In this document: positions 53,949 through 62,709 of the stretch, one piece after another
Numbering within the stretch: the first letter of the stretch is position 1
How the letters are laid out: the number at the start of each line of letters is the position of its first letter
Assembly (NCBI RefSeq): GCF_003367195.1
Contig: NZ_QRGO01000002.1
Location: forward strand, 124,001 to 188,000
DNA length: 64,000 bases
Source: Undibacter mobilis
GTDB taxonomy: Bacteria > Pseudomonadota > Alphaproteobacteria > Rhizobiales > Xanthobacteraceae
Reading direction: 5' to 3'
The notes under the pieces: model-generated
What the model was told of the DNA's origin: nothing
The model's input: only the letters and a program-made list of their open reading frames with translations
Database searches by the model: none
Made by a program: the position numbers and the translations under genes

Positions 53949-55037
53949 ATGCGACGCCGTGATTTTTCGAAATTGCTGCTGGCAGGCACTGCCGGCACCA
54001 TCGCGGCCCCGGCCGTCGTCCGCGCGCAGGCCGCCTTCAACTGGAAGATGACCAGTTTCTACGGGCCGAATGCCGCCTTCTATTCGACAGGCCCGGGCAG
54101 CGCCAAGGACCTCTGCAAGCGCATCGAGGAGATGTCGGGTGGCCGCCTGAAGATTCAATTCTATGGCGCCGGCGAGTTGATTCCCGCCGCTGAAGGCTTC
54201 GATGCCGTTTCGTCCGGCACCGTCGAGATGAACTACGCCAACTCGTATTTCTGGACCGGCAAGAGCTTTGCCGCGCAATACTTCACTGCCGTGCCCTTCG
54301 GCCTGAATTTCCAGGGCTTCAACGGCTGGTATTACGATGGCGGCGGCAAAGAGCTGTGGCGCGAGGTCTACGACAAGTTCAATCTCGTGCCCTTCGCCTG
54401 CGGCAATACCGGCGTGCAAATGACCGGCTGGTTCCGCAAGCCGATCGAAAAGGTCGAGGACCTCAAGGGCATCAAGATGCGCATCCCGGGACTCGCCGGG
54501 CGCGTTTACAAGGAGCTCGGTGTCGATGCACGCCTGATTGCGCCAGGCGAAATTTTTCCGAACCTCGAACGCGGCGTCATCGATGCGGCCGAATTCGTCG
54601 GCCCTTATCTCGACCGTCAGCTCGGTCTGCAGAAGGTCGCGAAGTACTACTATACGACCGGCTGGCACGAGATGGCGACTACCTCTGAGCTCACCATCAA
54701 CAAAGCCAAGTGGGAGAGCCTGCCGCCCGATCTCAAGGCGATCGTCGAGAACGCCTGCGCGGCCTGCAATGTCATCAGCGAAGCCTGGTGCCAGAAAAAC
54801 AATGCCGAGGCTTACGAAGACCTGGTGAAGAACCAGGGCGTCATCGCCGGGCCCCTGCCCGATGACGTCGTCAAGGCGCTGCGCGTTGCCACCACAAAAA
54901 TCCTCGCCGAGGCGGTCGAAAAAGACCCCGTTACCAAGAAGGTCCATGACTCATACTTCGCCTACAAGGCCAAATATGACGAATGGGCTGACAAGAGCGA
55001 GACTGTCTACCACACGAAAATCCGTAAGGCGTCCTGA
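53949..55037 (+). CDS. TRAP transporter substrate-binding protein (DctP family)
   Basis: 362 residues from ATG 53949, with AAGGAG 9 bases before. The twin-arginine signal MRRRDFSKLLLAGTAGTIA sends it to the periplasm folded. ASGT-type core: KRIEEMSGGRLKIQFYGAGEL, GIKMRIPGLAGRVYKELGVDARLIAPGEIFPNLERGVIDAAEFVGPY in blocks. The Arg in KMRIP is the usual carboxylate-binding residue. It therefore should bind an organic acid. It is the first gene of a three-gene TRAP operon (overlapping ATG/TGA joints) behind a sigma-54 promoter. Confidence 0.93.
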   Translation: MRRRDFSKLLLAGTAGTIAAPAVVRAQAAFNWKMTSFYGPNAAFYSTGPGSAKDLCKRIEEMSGGRLKIQFYGAGELIPAAEGFDAVSSGTVEMNYANSYFWTGKSFAAQYFTAVPFGLNFQGFNGWYYDGGGKELWREVYDKFNLVPFACGNTGVQMTGWFRKPIEKVEDLKGIKMRIPGLAGRVYKELGVDARLIAPGEIFPNLERGVIDAAEFVGPYLDRQLGLQKVAKYYYTTGWHEMATTSELTINKAKWESLPPDLKAIVENACAACNVISEAWCQKNNAEAYEDLVKNQGVIAGPLPDDVVKALRVATTKILAEAVEKDPVTKKVHDSYFAYKAKYDEWADKSETVYHTKIRKAS

Positions 55038-55537
55038 TGACGGCAGAGCGGCTGGCCCATGCAATCGACATTCTTGTCGATCGCGTGGGCCGCGCGACGT
55101 CCTGGCTGGCGCTGGGGCTCGCGCTCATCATGGGCACAAATGTGCTGTTACGCTACGGCTTCTCCATCGGCTCGATCTGGATGCAGGAGTTGGAATGGCA
55201 CATCATGGTGCCGATCTGCGTGTTCGGCATGAGCTACGCGCTTCTGCAGGGCGAGCACGTCCGCGTCGACGTCCTATTCCAGTATTTCAGCGGCAAAACC
55301 AAACATCTGATCGACGTGATCACCGCCATCCTCGGCATGCTCCTGTGCGTACTCGTGATCAAGCTGTGCATTCCCTACGTCTATCAATCCTGGAGCATCA
55401 ACGAGGGCACGGCTAACCCCGGCGGCATCGATTATCGCTACATCGTCAAAGGCCTGATCCCGCTAGGCTTCGCACTATACTTCCTACAATCGCTTTCCGA
55501 AGCGATCAAAAGCTACATCGCCTACCGGAGAGCCTGA
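55037..55537 (+). CDS. TRAP transporter small permease (DctQ family)
   Basis: A 166-residue protein with four membrane segments: LALGLALIMGTNVLLRYGF, YALLQGEHVRVDVLF after the second, LGMLLCVLVIKLCIPYVY and PLGFALYFLQSLSEAI. The ATG shares its first base with the last base of the dctP-like gene's TGA. DctQ is the membrane partner that joins the binding protein and DctM. Na+-coupled import is the family's mechanism. Confidence 0.92.
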   Translation: MTAERLAHAIDILVDRVGRATSWLALGLALIMGTNVLLRYGFSIGSIWMQELEWHIMVPICVFGMSYALLQGEHVRVDVLFQYFSGKTKHLIDVITAILGMLLCVLVIKLCIPYVYQSWSINEGTANPGGIDYRYIVKGLIPLGFALYFLQSLSEAIKSYIAYRRA

Positions 55538-56859
55538 TGTCACTGGAAGTTCTCGCCGTTCTGATGCTGCTGTCGTTCTTCGTGCTGCTGATGGCCGGCA
55601 TTCCGGTCGCGCTGACATTGGCCGTTTCCGGCTTCTTCTTCGGCTATCTCGGCTTCGGCATGACGCTGTTCAATCTGCTGCCGCACCGTCTGTTCGGCGT
55701 GGTGACGAACTCGACGCTGGTGGCCATTCCCCTGTTCGTCTTCATGGGCATGATGCTGGAGAAATCCAAGCTCGCCGAAGACCTGATGGACGTCATCGGT
55801 CATCTCGCCGGGTCGCTACGCGGGGGCCTGGGCATCGGTATTGTTATTGTCGGTGTTCTGATGGGCGCGACCACCGGCATCGTCGGCGCGACGGTGGTGA
55901 CGCTCGGCCTCCTGACGCTGCCCGGCATGCTTCGCCGCGGCTATGACAAAGGCCTGGCGAGCGGTGTCATCTGCGCCTCAGGGACACTCGGGCAGATCAT
56001 CCCACCAAGCCTGATCCTCATTCTGCTTGCCGACATCCTCAATCAGTCGGTCGGCACGCTGTTCGCCGCCGCCGCTATTCCGGGCCTGATGCTCGCCGGT
56101 ATCTATTGCATATATATTTTAATTCTCGGCATCGTCAGGCCGGACCAGGTTCCGGCCATACCTGCCGAAGAACGGGCCCTGCTGTCGCGCGCCGCGCTGG
56201 CAGCCAAATTGATCAAGGTGGTCGCGCCGCCGATCGGACTCGTGGGCGCCGTTCTCGGCTCGATCATCGCCGGCATCGCCGCTCCCTCAGAAGCGGCGTC
56301 GATGGGAGCGCTTGGCGCGATCCTCATCACCGCCATCACCGGACGCCTGTCCTGGAAAGTGCTGCGCGAAACCGGTCAGGCAACCGTGAAGACCACGGCC
56401 ATGATGATGTTCATCCTCATGTGCGCGCAGATCTTCGCTTTGTCCTTCCGTGGCCTCAGAGGCGAAGATCTGGTCCGCGATCTGTTCGCGTTCCTGCCGG
56501 GCGGCATCAATGCGGACATCTGGTTTCTGATGTTCATCATTTTTGTGCTCGGCTTCTTCATCGAATGGATCGAGATCTCCTACATCGCCGTGCCGCTGTT
56601 TCTGCCGGTCTTTACGGCGGCGAATGTCGATATGGTCTGGCTGGCGACGCTGATCTGCGTCAACCTGCAGACGTCATTTCTGACGCCGCCGTTCGGATGG
56701 GCCTTGTTCTTCCTGCGCGGTGTCGCGCCGCCCGAAGTCACCACTGGCGATATCTACCGGGGTGTTGTTCCGTTCGTTGGCATGCAGCTTTTGGCGCTTG
56801 TGCTTGTCTTCGCCTTTCCCGGACTGGCCACCTGGCTGCCGAAGGCCATCGGCTGGTAG
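55537..56859 (+). CDS. TRAP transporter large permease (DctM family)
   Basis: A 440-residue, twelve-segment membrane protein with FVFMGMMLEKSKLAEDLMDVIGHLAGSLRGGLGIGIVIVGVLMGATTGIVGATVV in blocks, ICASGTLGQIIPPSLILILLADI and TPPFGWALFFLRGV. This is the ion-coupled transport unit. Its start overlaps the small permease stop by 1 base. Downstream genes are on the other strand, so the operon ends here. Confidence 0.93.
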   Translation: MSLEVLAVLMLLSFFVLLMAGIPVALTLAVSGFFFGYLGFGMTLFNLLPHRLFGVVTNSTLVAIPLFVFMGMMLEKSKLAEDLMDVIGHLAGSLRGGLGIGIVIVGVLMGATTGIVGATVVTLGLLTLPGMLRRGYDKGLASGVICASGTLGQIIPPSLILILLADILNQSVGTLFAAAAIPGLMLAGIYCIYILILGIVRPDQVPAIPAEERALLSRAALAAKLIKVVAPPIGLVGAVLGSIIAGIAAPSEAASMGALGAILITAITGRLSWKVLRETGQATVKTTAMMMFILMCAQIFALSFRGLRGEDLVRDLFAFLPGGINADIWFLMFIIFVLGFFIEWIEISYIAVPLFLPVFTAANVDMVWLATLICVNLQTSFLTPPFGWALFFLRGVAPPEVTTGDIYRGVVPFVGMQLLALVLVFAFPGLATWLPKAIGW

Positions 56860-56882
56860 CCGACGGCCTTCGCGCAAGGCTC

Positions 56883-57377
56883 TTAGTGCTTCATGTTCAT
56901 GCCGCCGTGGCCGGACGGGCTGCCGCCCCCGGTCGCGGCAATGCCTTCGATCTTGTATTCGATCTCGACCTTTCCGGCCTTTTCGAACTGCAGCGTGCCT
57001 TTGAAGATGTCGCCCTGCTTGAGTTGATCCTTCAGGCCCACGAACATGACGTGATAGCCGCCGGGCTTGAGCGCAACGGTCTCACCCGGTTTGATCTCAA
57101 GGCCATCTTTCAGCATGCGCATTTTCATAATGCCGCCGTCCATGCTCATTTCATGGACCTCAAAGCTCGCCGCGACGCCGGAAGCTCCGCCGACCAGGCG
57201 GTCGGGCGCAGCGCCGGTGTTGGTGATGGTCATGTAGCCACCGCCGACCTGCGCGCCCTTGGGAGTCGCACGGGCCCAGGGCTGGGAAATCTTGAGCGAT
57301 CCGGCGGTGAAATCGGCCGCCAACGCTGGCGACGTGAGGATGAGGGCGAGCGCGGCCGCCGAGACGAGACGAAACAT
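56883..57377 (-). CDS. Periplasmic copper chaperone PCu(A)C
   Basis: 164 residues with a signal peptide ending SPALAA. The copper site reads FEVHEMSMDGGIMKMRML then GGYHVMFVGLK, giving the H(M)x10M...HxM ligands. A His/Met-rich tail (GHGGMNMKH) is extra. The protein carries Cu(I) in the periplasm for building the CuA centre of cytochrome oxidase. It is followed on the same strand by a Cys-rich DUF2946-like gene (upstream in transcription), both probably copper-related. Confidence 0.93.
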   Translation of the reverse strand: MFRLVSAAALALILTSPALAADFTAGSLKISQPWARATPKGAQVGGGYMTITNTGAAPDRLVGGASGVAASFEVHEMSMDGGIMKMRMLKDGLEIKPGETVALKPGGYHVMFVGLKDQLKQGDIFKGTLQFEKAGKVEIEYKIEGIAATGGGSPSGHGGMNMKH

Positions 57378-57461
57378 TGAGTGACTCCTGAAGTTGCAGC
57401 GGCACGCGCACCCAGCGCGAAGCAGCTTGCTGATTGAACAGAATGAAAGACCGGTCCGTTA

Positions 57462-57827
57462 TTAGGCGGCCGGCGGCGCTCGCGGATTGTGCGGCCCGCG
57501 CTCCTGACCGAGCGTGAAGGCGAGAAACACTTGTGCCGGCGCCAGCACATCGCCCTGCCCCCGCTGCAGCGATACCGCGGCGCTCGACGGCACGGGATAT
57601 CCCGGCGCACAACACTGAACGCCGCAACCCGCCGCGCAGGCGCAGCCGGTATCGCTCTTGAGCGGGGCGGACTTGGCCGGATCGCTAAGTTGCGAACAGA
57701 GCGGCGCCGATGGCGCGTTGCTCGCGGCAACCGTCAGCGGCAACAGTATGAGCTGTAGCGCCACGACATAGGCTGCCGCCAATGCCAGCAATTGCCGAAC
57801 GGGTGAGGATCTGCGCATTGCGCGCAT
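57462..57827 (-). CDS. Cys-rich DUF2946-like protein
   Basis: 121 residues. A hydrophobic N-terminal segment (LLALAAAYVVALQLILLPLTVAAS) precedes a Cys-rich stretch CACAAGCGVQCCAPG (six Cys in 15 residues) and a C-terminal strand VFLAFTLGQERGPHNPRAPP, the family ending. DUF2946 genes usually neighbour copper-handling genes. This one is upstream of the PCuAC gene on the same strand with an 84-base gap. The cysteine cluster suggests Cu(I) binding, which is not proven. Confidence 0.75.
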   Translation of the reverse strand: MRAMRRSSPVRQLLALAAAYVVALQLILLPLTVAASNAPSAPLCSQLSDPAKSAPLKSDTGCACAAGCGVQCCAPGYPVPSSAAVSLQRGQGDVLAPAQVFLAFTLGQERGPHNPRAPPAA

Positions 57828-57903
57828 ATTATTGTTTCGCGGCGGCAGCGTCCATGACCGCCCCGTCGAAAGTCTGCTCCGGTCGTGCTAAGCTTTCGGT
57901 ATT

Positions 57904-58236
57904 ATGTCGTCCCATGAGCCCCAAGCACCGGACCCCGGTGCGCGGATTCTCAATTTCCGTCGGCGGCCCGGCGCGCCTCCGCCGCAACGCCCAGACAACG
58001 GGCCGAACCGCGACGCCGTCGAGGACCTGTCCAAATACAACCGCGACGAAACGCCGGACGATTATCGGCACCGCATGATGGTCAATGCCGTCGCCGTCGT
58101 CTTTGTCCTGGGCCTCGCCCTGGTCGGCTACTGGTTGGCCGACACCATGGCGACCATGCGCAAGAACCAGGACTGCGTCCTGAGCGGCCGGCGCGGCTGC
58201 ACCCCTATCGATGTTCCCACCCCGGAACGCTATTAA
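57904..58236 (+). CDS. Unrecognised small membrane protein
   Basis: 110 residues: a Pro/Arg-rich cytosolic part (RILNFRRRPGAPPPQRPDNG), DLSKYNRDETPDDYRHRMMVNAVAVV, one membrane segment (AVVFVLGLALVGYWLADTMA) and a short periplasmic tail with two Cys (NQDCVLSGRRGCTPI) that could pair. Divergent from the DUF2946-like gene. No family recognised; the N-DETPDDYRHRM segment looks conserved-protein-like. Confidence 0.7.
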   Translation: MSSHEPQAPDPGARILNFRRRPGAPPPQRPDNGPNRDAVEDLSKYNRDETPDDYRHRMMVNAVAVVFVLGLALVGYWLADTMATMRKNQDCVLSGRRGCTPIDVPTPERY

Positions 58237-58421
58237 GTCTCCGAAACCCCTTCATTATCCCCGCCAAGGCCTTGGTAATCCGAGGTTATGGTCAGCCGCC
58301 GGCATTGAACTTGGGGTGAGGCTTCGCTATACGGGCTCGCGACCCTAACCGGCCGGTTCTGACAGTTTTTGCGCCCCACACCGGGCAGGCGCAATAATGT
58401 CAATAAAATCAGAGAGTTAAT

Positions 58422-58703
58422 ATGTCATCCACTTTCGAGACGATTGCCAATATTATCGCCGAGACCTGCGATATTCCGCGCGATTCCATTACGCCCGAAA
58501 GTCATGCCATTAACGATCTGGGCATCGACAGCCTGGATTTCCTCGATATCGCATTCGCCATCGACAAGGCCTTCGGGATCAAGCTGCCGCTCGAGCAGTG
58601 GACCCAGGAGGTTTCCGACGGCAAGGCAACGACCGATCAGTATTTCGTCCTCAAGAACTTGGCCGCTCGCATCGACGAACTCGTCGCCGCCAAAGGGGCC
58701 TGA
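58422..58703 (+). CDS. acpXL: Acyl carrier protein AcpXL for very-long-chain fatty acids
   Basis: 93 residues, longer than AcpP. The pantetheine Ser is S37 in [30 protein letters not shown]. The run [26 protein letters not shown] is specific for AcpXL, which carries the 27-hydroxyoctacosanoyl-type chain for lipid A of Hyphomicrobiales. GAGAG lies 4-8 bases before the ATG. First gene of the acpXL-fabZ-fabF2-fabF1-adh-lpxXL operon. Confidence 0.95.
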   Translation: MSSTFETIANIIAETCDIPRDSITPESHAINDLGIDSLDFLDIAFAIDKAFGIKLPLEQWTQEVSDGKATTDQYFVLKNLAARIDELVAAKGA

Positions 58704-58715
58704 CGCCAAAAGCCT

Positions 58716-59189
58716 ATGCGCCTCGAGTATTTTCAGCTGATCGATCGGGTTGTCGACCTTGATCTCGCCGATCGTCGGATCAGCTGCGAGGCGACGGTGC
58801 CGTCTGTCTCGACGGTTTTTGAAGGTCACTTCCCCGGCTTCCCCCTGATGCCGGGCGTGCTGCTGGTCGAGGCCATGGCCCAGACATCCGGCTGGCTGGT
58901 CTCCTCGCTCAACAACTTCAAGCGCATGTCTTTCCTCGCCTCGGTGAAGGAAGCCAAGCTGCGCACCTTCGTCCTGCCGGGCTACGTGCTCAACATAGAG
59001 TCCAAGCTGGTTCACGAAGGCTCTGGCTATGCCGTGCTCGATGCCAAGGTGAAGAACAACGGCAAGCAAGTTTGTGACGCCACCATCACGCTCCGCGTGA
59101 TGGAGTTCCCGAACCCGGAACTCGCCGGCGAAATGCTCAAGATGGCCGCACGTGTCGGCCTTACCCCGGAGGCGGCGGTCAATGCCTGA
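58716..59189 (+). CDS. fabZXL: 3-hydroxyacyl-ACP dehydratase, FabZ-like (VLCFA cluster)
   Basis: A 157-residue hot-dog protein with FEGHFPGFPLMPGVLLVEAMAQTSGWL, which holds the catalytic His and the Pro-Gly turn, with the active-site Glu in VLLVEAMAQ. It dehydrates 3-hydroxyacyl-AcpXL in each elongation round. It starts 12 bases after acpXL and overlaps the next gene by 8 bases. Confidence 0.9.
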   Translation: MRLEYFQLIDRVVDLDLADRRISCEATVPSVSTVFEGHFPGFPLMPGVLLVEAMAQTSGWLVSSLNNFKRMSFLASVKEAKLRTFVLPGYVLNIESKLVHEGSGYAVLDAKVKNNGKQVCDATITLRVMEFPNPELAGEMLKMAARVGLTPEAAVNA

Positions 59190-60375
59190 GGCGAAGCGCG
59201 AAGCCTGGATTACGGGTGTCGGCATCGTCTCCACGCTCGGCGAAGGCGCCGACGCGCACTGGCAGAAGCTGTCTGCCGCGCAACCGGGCGCCGATACGAC
59301 AACCTTTGCGCCCTTCGTCGTCCATCCGCTGGCGCCGCTGAATTTCGACGCCCAGATCCCCAAGAAGGGCGATCAGCGTCAGATGGAAAACTGGCAACGC
59401 ATCGGCACTTACGCTGCAGGCTTGGCTCTCGATTCCGCTGGCGTTAAAGGCAAGCCCGAACTCCTGTCGCAGATGGACATGATCGTCGCGGCCGGTGGCG
59501 GCGAGCGCGATCTCAATGTCGATGCCACGATCCTGAACGGCTACACCCAGGCGGCCAATCCGGCAGCATTTCTCAACGAGAGGCTGATGGGCGACCTGCG
59601 CCCCACCCTCTTCCTGGCGCAGCTCTCCAATCTTCTCGCCGGCAACATCTCGATCGTGCATGGCGTGACTGGCTCATCGCGCACCTTCATGGGCGAGGAA
59701 GCCGCTGGCGTCGATGCGGTGCGCATTGCGCTGTCGCGTATCACCGCAGGCCAGAGCGACATCGCCCTTGTCGGCGGCGCCCATAATGGCGAACGGCCGG
59801 AAATGCTCATGCTCTATGAGTTCGCCGGCCAGTGCCTCAAGGACAAGTTCGCTCCGATATGGGAGCGCGGTGACAAAGGCGGCTTCGCCTTGGGCTCACT
59901 CGGCGCCTTCCTCGTCATCGAAGCGCGCGATCATGCGGAAAAACGCGGCGCCAAGCCGCTGGCGCGGTTGTCGGCAGTCGTTGCCGATCGCGCCTCGCGC
60001 AAACCCGGCACCATTACCGAAACGCTTGGCAAGCTCTGGGACAAGATCAAGGACAAGGTCAAAGGCGGCCAGACGGCAATCCTGTCGGGCGCCACCGGCT
60101 CCACCCAGGCGACCGCCGAGGAACGGGCTTTCCTGGAGCAACATGGCGAGCTTGCCGTGCGCGCCACCGCCACCTATCTCGGTCACGGGATGGAACCACA
60201 ATTTGCGATGAATGTGGCCCTGGCGACCGTGGCGCTTGCCCATGGTAGCCTCTACCCGCCGTCCGATCAGACCGGGCTGGAGAAGCCGATGAGCGGCTCT
60301 CTGGACCAGGTCGTAGTGACCGGCGTCGGTCACTGGCGCGGCGAAGGCATGGCGCTGGTCGAGCGCGTCGGCTGA
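59182..60375 (+). CDS. fabF2XL: Ketosynthase-like protein lacking the catalytic Cys (FabF2XL-type)
   Basis: The ATG at 59182 gives 397 residues with the KAS fold (WITGVGIVSTLG, FMGEEAAGVDAVRIALSRITAGQSDIALVGGA). At the place of the STACASGA motif it reads HGVTGSSRTFMGEEAAG: there is no Cys, and aligned by eye the nucleophile position is Glu173. The first catalytic His region NAHGTSTPEND becomes SGATGSTQATAEE. The last His region is kept as YLGHGMEP. It should not condense chains by itself. In the same operon a normal KAS II follows, so an inactive partner or chain-length factor, as in type II polyketide synthases, is likely. It overlaps the fabZ stop. Confidence 0.85.
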   Translation: MPEAKREAWITGVGIVSTLGEGADAHWQKLSAAQPGADTTTFAPFVVHPLAPLNFDAQIPKKGDQRQMENWQRIGTYAAGLALDSAGVKGKPELLSQMDMIVAAGGGERDLNVDATILNGYTQAANPAAFLNERLMGDLRPTLFLAQLSNLLAGNISIVHGVTGSSRTFMGEEAAGVDAVRIALSRITAGQSDIALVGGAHNGERPEMLMLYEFAGQCLKDKFAPIWERGDKGGFALGSLGAFLVIEARDHAEKRGAKPLARLSAVVADRASRKPGTITETLGKLWDKIKDKVKGGQTAILSGATGSTQATAEERAFLEQHGELAVRATATYLGHGMEPQFAMNVALATVALAHGSLYPPSDQTGLEKPMSGSLDQVVVTGVGHWRGEGMALVERVG

Positions 60376-60386
60376 GGGAGAGCAGC

Positions 60387-61658
60387 ATGGCTTCCGGCAA
60401 AGATAAGTACGGCCGCCCCGTCGTCGTCGTCACCGGCCTCGGCGTCGTCACCTCGCTCGGCGCCGGTAAAGTAGACAATTGGGCCAAGCTGACCGCAGGC
60501 CAGTCCGGCATCCGTGAGATCACCCGCTTCGCCACCGACGGCATGAAGACCCGCATCGCCGGCACGGTCGATTTCCTGGGCGAGATGACGTCCGCAGCGC
60601 TTGCCGAACGCTTTGCCGATCTCGCCGCCGAAGAAGCGGTCGCGCAATCTGGCGTGGGCTCGCTCGGCCATTTCCCCGGCCCGTTGTTCGTCGCCGTGCC
60701 CCCGATCGAAATCGAGTGGCCGCAGCGCATGGAGCTGGGTGCCAAATCCGGCGCCAATACCGCGCTGACTTATGACGATCTGCTACGCGCAGCACCGCAA
60801 TTTCCGGCCTATCACGAGCGTTTCCTGTTCGGTTCGGTGGCCAATCACATCGCCGACAAGTTCGGCACCCAGGGATCGCCGATCTCGCTGTCGACCGCCT
60901 GCGCCTCCGGCGCCAGCGCCATCCAGCTTGGCGTCGAAGCGATCCGCCGCGGCGATACCGACGCGGCCTTGTGCATCGGAACTGACGGCTCAATCAATCC
61001 GGAAGCCCTGATCCGCTTCTCGCTGCTGTCGGCGCTGTCGACCACCAACGACAACCCGCAAGGCGCATCGAAGCCCTTCGCCAAGAACCGCGACGGTTTC
61101 ATCATGGCCGAAGGCGCCGGCGCGCTGGTGCTGGAAAGCTACGACTCGGCGAAAGCGCGTGGCGCCACCATCCTCGGCGTCATGGAAGGCTGCGGCGAGA
61201 TGGCCGATTCCTTCCACCGCACCCGCTCGAGCCCGGACGGCAAGCCGATCATCGGCTGCATCAAGAATGCCCTCAAGGATGCCGGCCTCGAGGCCGAAGC
61301 CATCGACTACATCAACGCGCACGGCACCTCGACGCCGGAAAATGACAAGATGGAATATACCGGCCTCACTGCCGCCCTTGGCGAGCGTGTGAAGACGGTG
61401 CCGATTTCATCCAACAAGTCGATGATCGGTCACACCCTGTCCGCCGCCGGTGCGGTCGAGGCAGTGTTCTCCCTGCTGACGCTGCAGACTCAGCGTATTC
61501 CACCCACCATCAATTACGACGTGCCCGACCCGGCAATTCAGCTCGACGTCGTGCCCAACAAAGCCCGCGAGGCCCGCGTCACGCACGCCATGTCGAATTC
61601 GTTCGGCTTCGGCGGACAGAACGTGTCGCTCATCATGGGCCTGGAGCCGACGGCGTAA
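60387..61658 (+). CDS. fabF1XL: Beta-ketoacyl-ACP synthase II (FabF1XL-type)
   Basis: 423 residues with a complete catalytic triad: STACASGASAIQLG (Cys), INAHGTSTPENDKMEY (His) and NKSMIGHTLSAAGAVEAV (His, with Lys). VTGLGVVTSLGAG opens the fold, and SNSFGFGGQNVSLI closes it. It condenses malonyl units onto the growing chain on AcpXL. It begins 11 bases after the inactive-looking ketosynthase gene. Confidence 0.94.
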   Translation: MASGKDKYGRPVVVVTGLGVVTSLGAGKVDNWAKLTAGQSGIREITRFATDGMKTRIAGTVDFLGEMTSAALAERFADLAAEEAVAQSGVGSLGHFPGPLFVAVPPIEIEWPQRMELGAKSGANTALTYDDLLRAAPQFPAYHERFLFGSVANHIADKFGTQGSPISLSTACASGASAIQLGVEAIRRGDTDAALCIGTDGSINPEALIRFSLLSALSTTNDNPQGASKPFAKNRDGFIMAEGAGALVLESYDSAKARGATILGVMEGCGEMADSFHRTRSSPDGKPIIGCIKNALKDAGLEAEAIDYINAHGTSTPENDKMEYTGLTAALGERVKTVPISSNKSMIGHTLSAAGAVEAVFSLLTLQTQRIPPTINYDVPDPAIQLDVVPNKAREARVTHAMSNSFGFGGQNVSLIMGLEPTA

Positions 61659-61686
61659 TTCGCCGCACGGCCGAGTTCATAAAAAC

Positions 61687-62709
61687 ATGCGTGCATTGCA
61701 ACTGATCGGCGACCGTCACCTCGAACTGGTCGACCTGCCCAACCCCGCCGCGCCCGCAGAAGGCGAGGTACAGGTTCGCATCAAGGCCGTCGGCCTCAAT
61801 CACCTCGACGTCTGGGGCTTTCGCGGCATGGCCTTCGCCAAACGCAAGCTGCCGCTGATCGTCGGCGCCGAAGCCTCTGGAGAAATCGCCGCTGTCGGCC
61901 CGGGCGTCGCCAACTTCAAGCCGGGCCAGAAGGTCACGATGTACGGCGCGCAAACCTGCGGGCATTGCGCCAACTGCCGCGACGGCCGCGACAACCTTTG
62001 CGAAAATGTCGGCGGCGTGTTCGGTTTCCATATCGACGGCTTCGCCCGCGATCTCATGAACATGCCGGCGCGCCTCGTGGTGCCGGTGCCGGACAATGTC
62101 AGCCTGCGCGATGCCGCCTGTGCGCCGATTGCCTTCGGCACCACGCAGCACATGCTGTTCGACAATGCCAAACTGAAAGCCGGCGAGACCGTGCTCGTTC
62201 ACGCCGCCGGCTCCGGCATCGGCTCGGTCGCCATCAAAATGGCCAAGGCGCTCGGCTGCACCATCATCACCACAGTCGGCGACGACGCCAAGGCCGAGAA
62301 GGCCAAGGCGTTGGGTGCCGATCACGTCATCAACTACAAGACCGACCGCTTCGAAGGCGTGACGCGCAAGCTGACGCAGAAGAAAGGTGTCGATGTCGTG
62401 TTCGAGCATGTCGGCGGCGAAGGCTTCAACGCCTCGCTGTTCTGTCTCAAGCGCGGCGGCCGTCTGGTCACTTGCGGCTCGACCGCCGGCCCGACCGTGA
62501 CCATCAACCTGATGCAGCTCTTCCAGCAGCAGTACAAGATTTTCGGCTCATTCGGCTGCACCATCCGCAACATCCATGAGAGCCTCGCCAAGATGGCGGG
62601 CGGCATGGCGACCATCATCGACAGCGAATTTGCCCTGACCGACTTCGAGAAGGGTCTGGCGCGGCTGGAAGGCCGTCAGGTCTTCGGCAAAGTCATTATC
62701 AATTTCTGA
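61687..62709 (+). CDS. adh2XL: Medium-chain dehydrogenase/reductase of the lipid A VLCFA cluster
   Basis: 340 residues. The structural-zinc cysteines are present in TCGHCANCRDGRDNLCE, and VLVHAAGSGIGSVAIKMAKALG is the NAD(P) loop. At the catalytic-zinc sites it reads LNHLDVWGF and IVGAEASGEI, with neither the usual first Cys nor GHE. That is the quinone-reductase/enoyl-reductase pattern without catalytic zinc. In the VLCFA operon it could serve as the enoyl reductase or handle the 27-hydroxyl group. The stop overlaps the next start as TGATG. Confidence 0.87.
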   Translation: MRALQLIGDRHLELVDLPNPAAPAEGEVQVRIKAVGLNHLDVWGFRGMAFAKRKLPLIVGAEASGEIAAVGPGVANFKPGQKVTMYGAQTCGHCANCRDGRDNLCENVGGVFGFHIDGFARDLMNMPARLVVPVPDNVSLRDAACAPIAFGTTQHMLFDNAKLKAGETVLVHAAGSGIGSVAIKMAKALGCTIITTVGDDAKAEKAKALGADHVINYKTDRFEGVTRKLTQKKGVDVVFEHVGGEGFNASLFCLKRGGRLVTCGSTAGPTVTINLMQLFQQQYKIFGSFGCTIRNIHESLAKMAGGMATIIDSEFALTDFEKGLARLEGRQVFGKVIINF

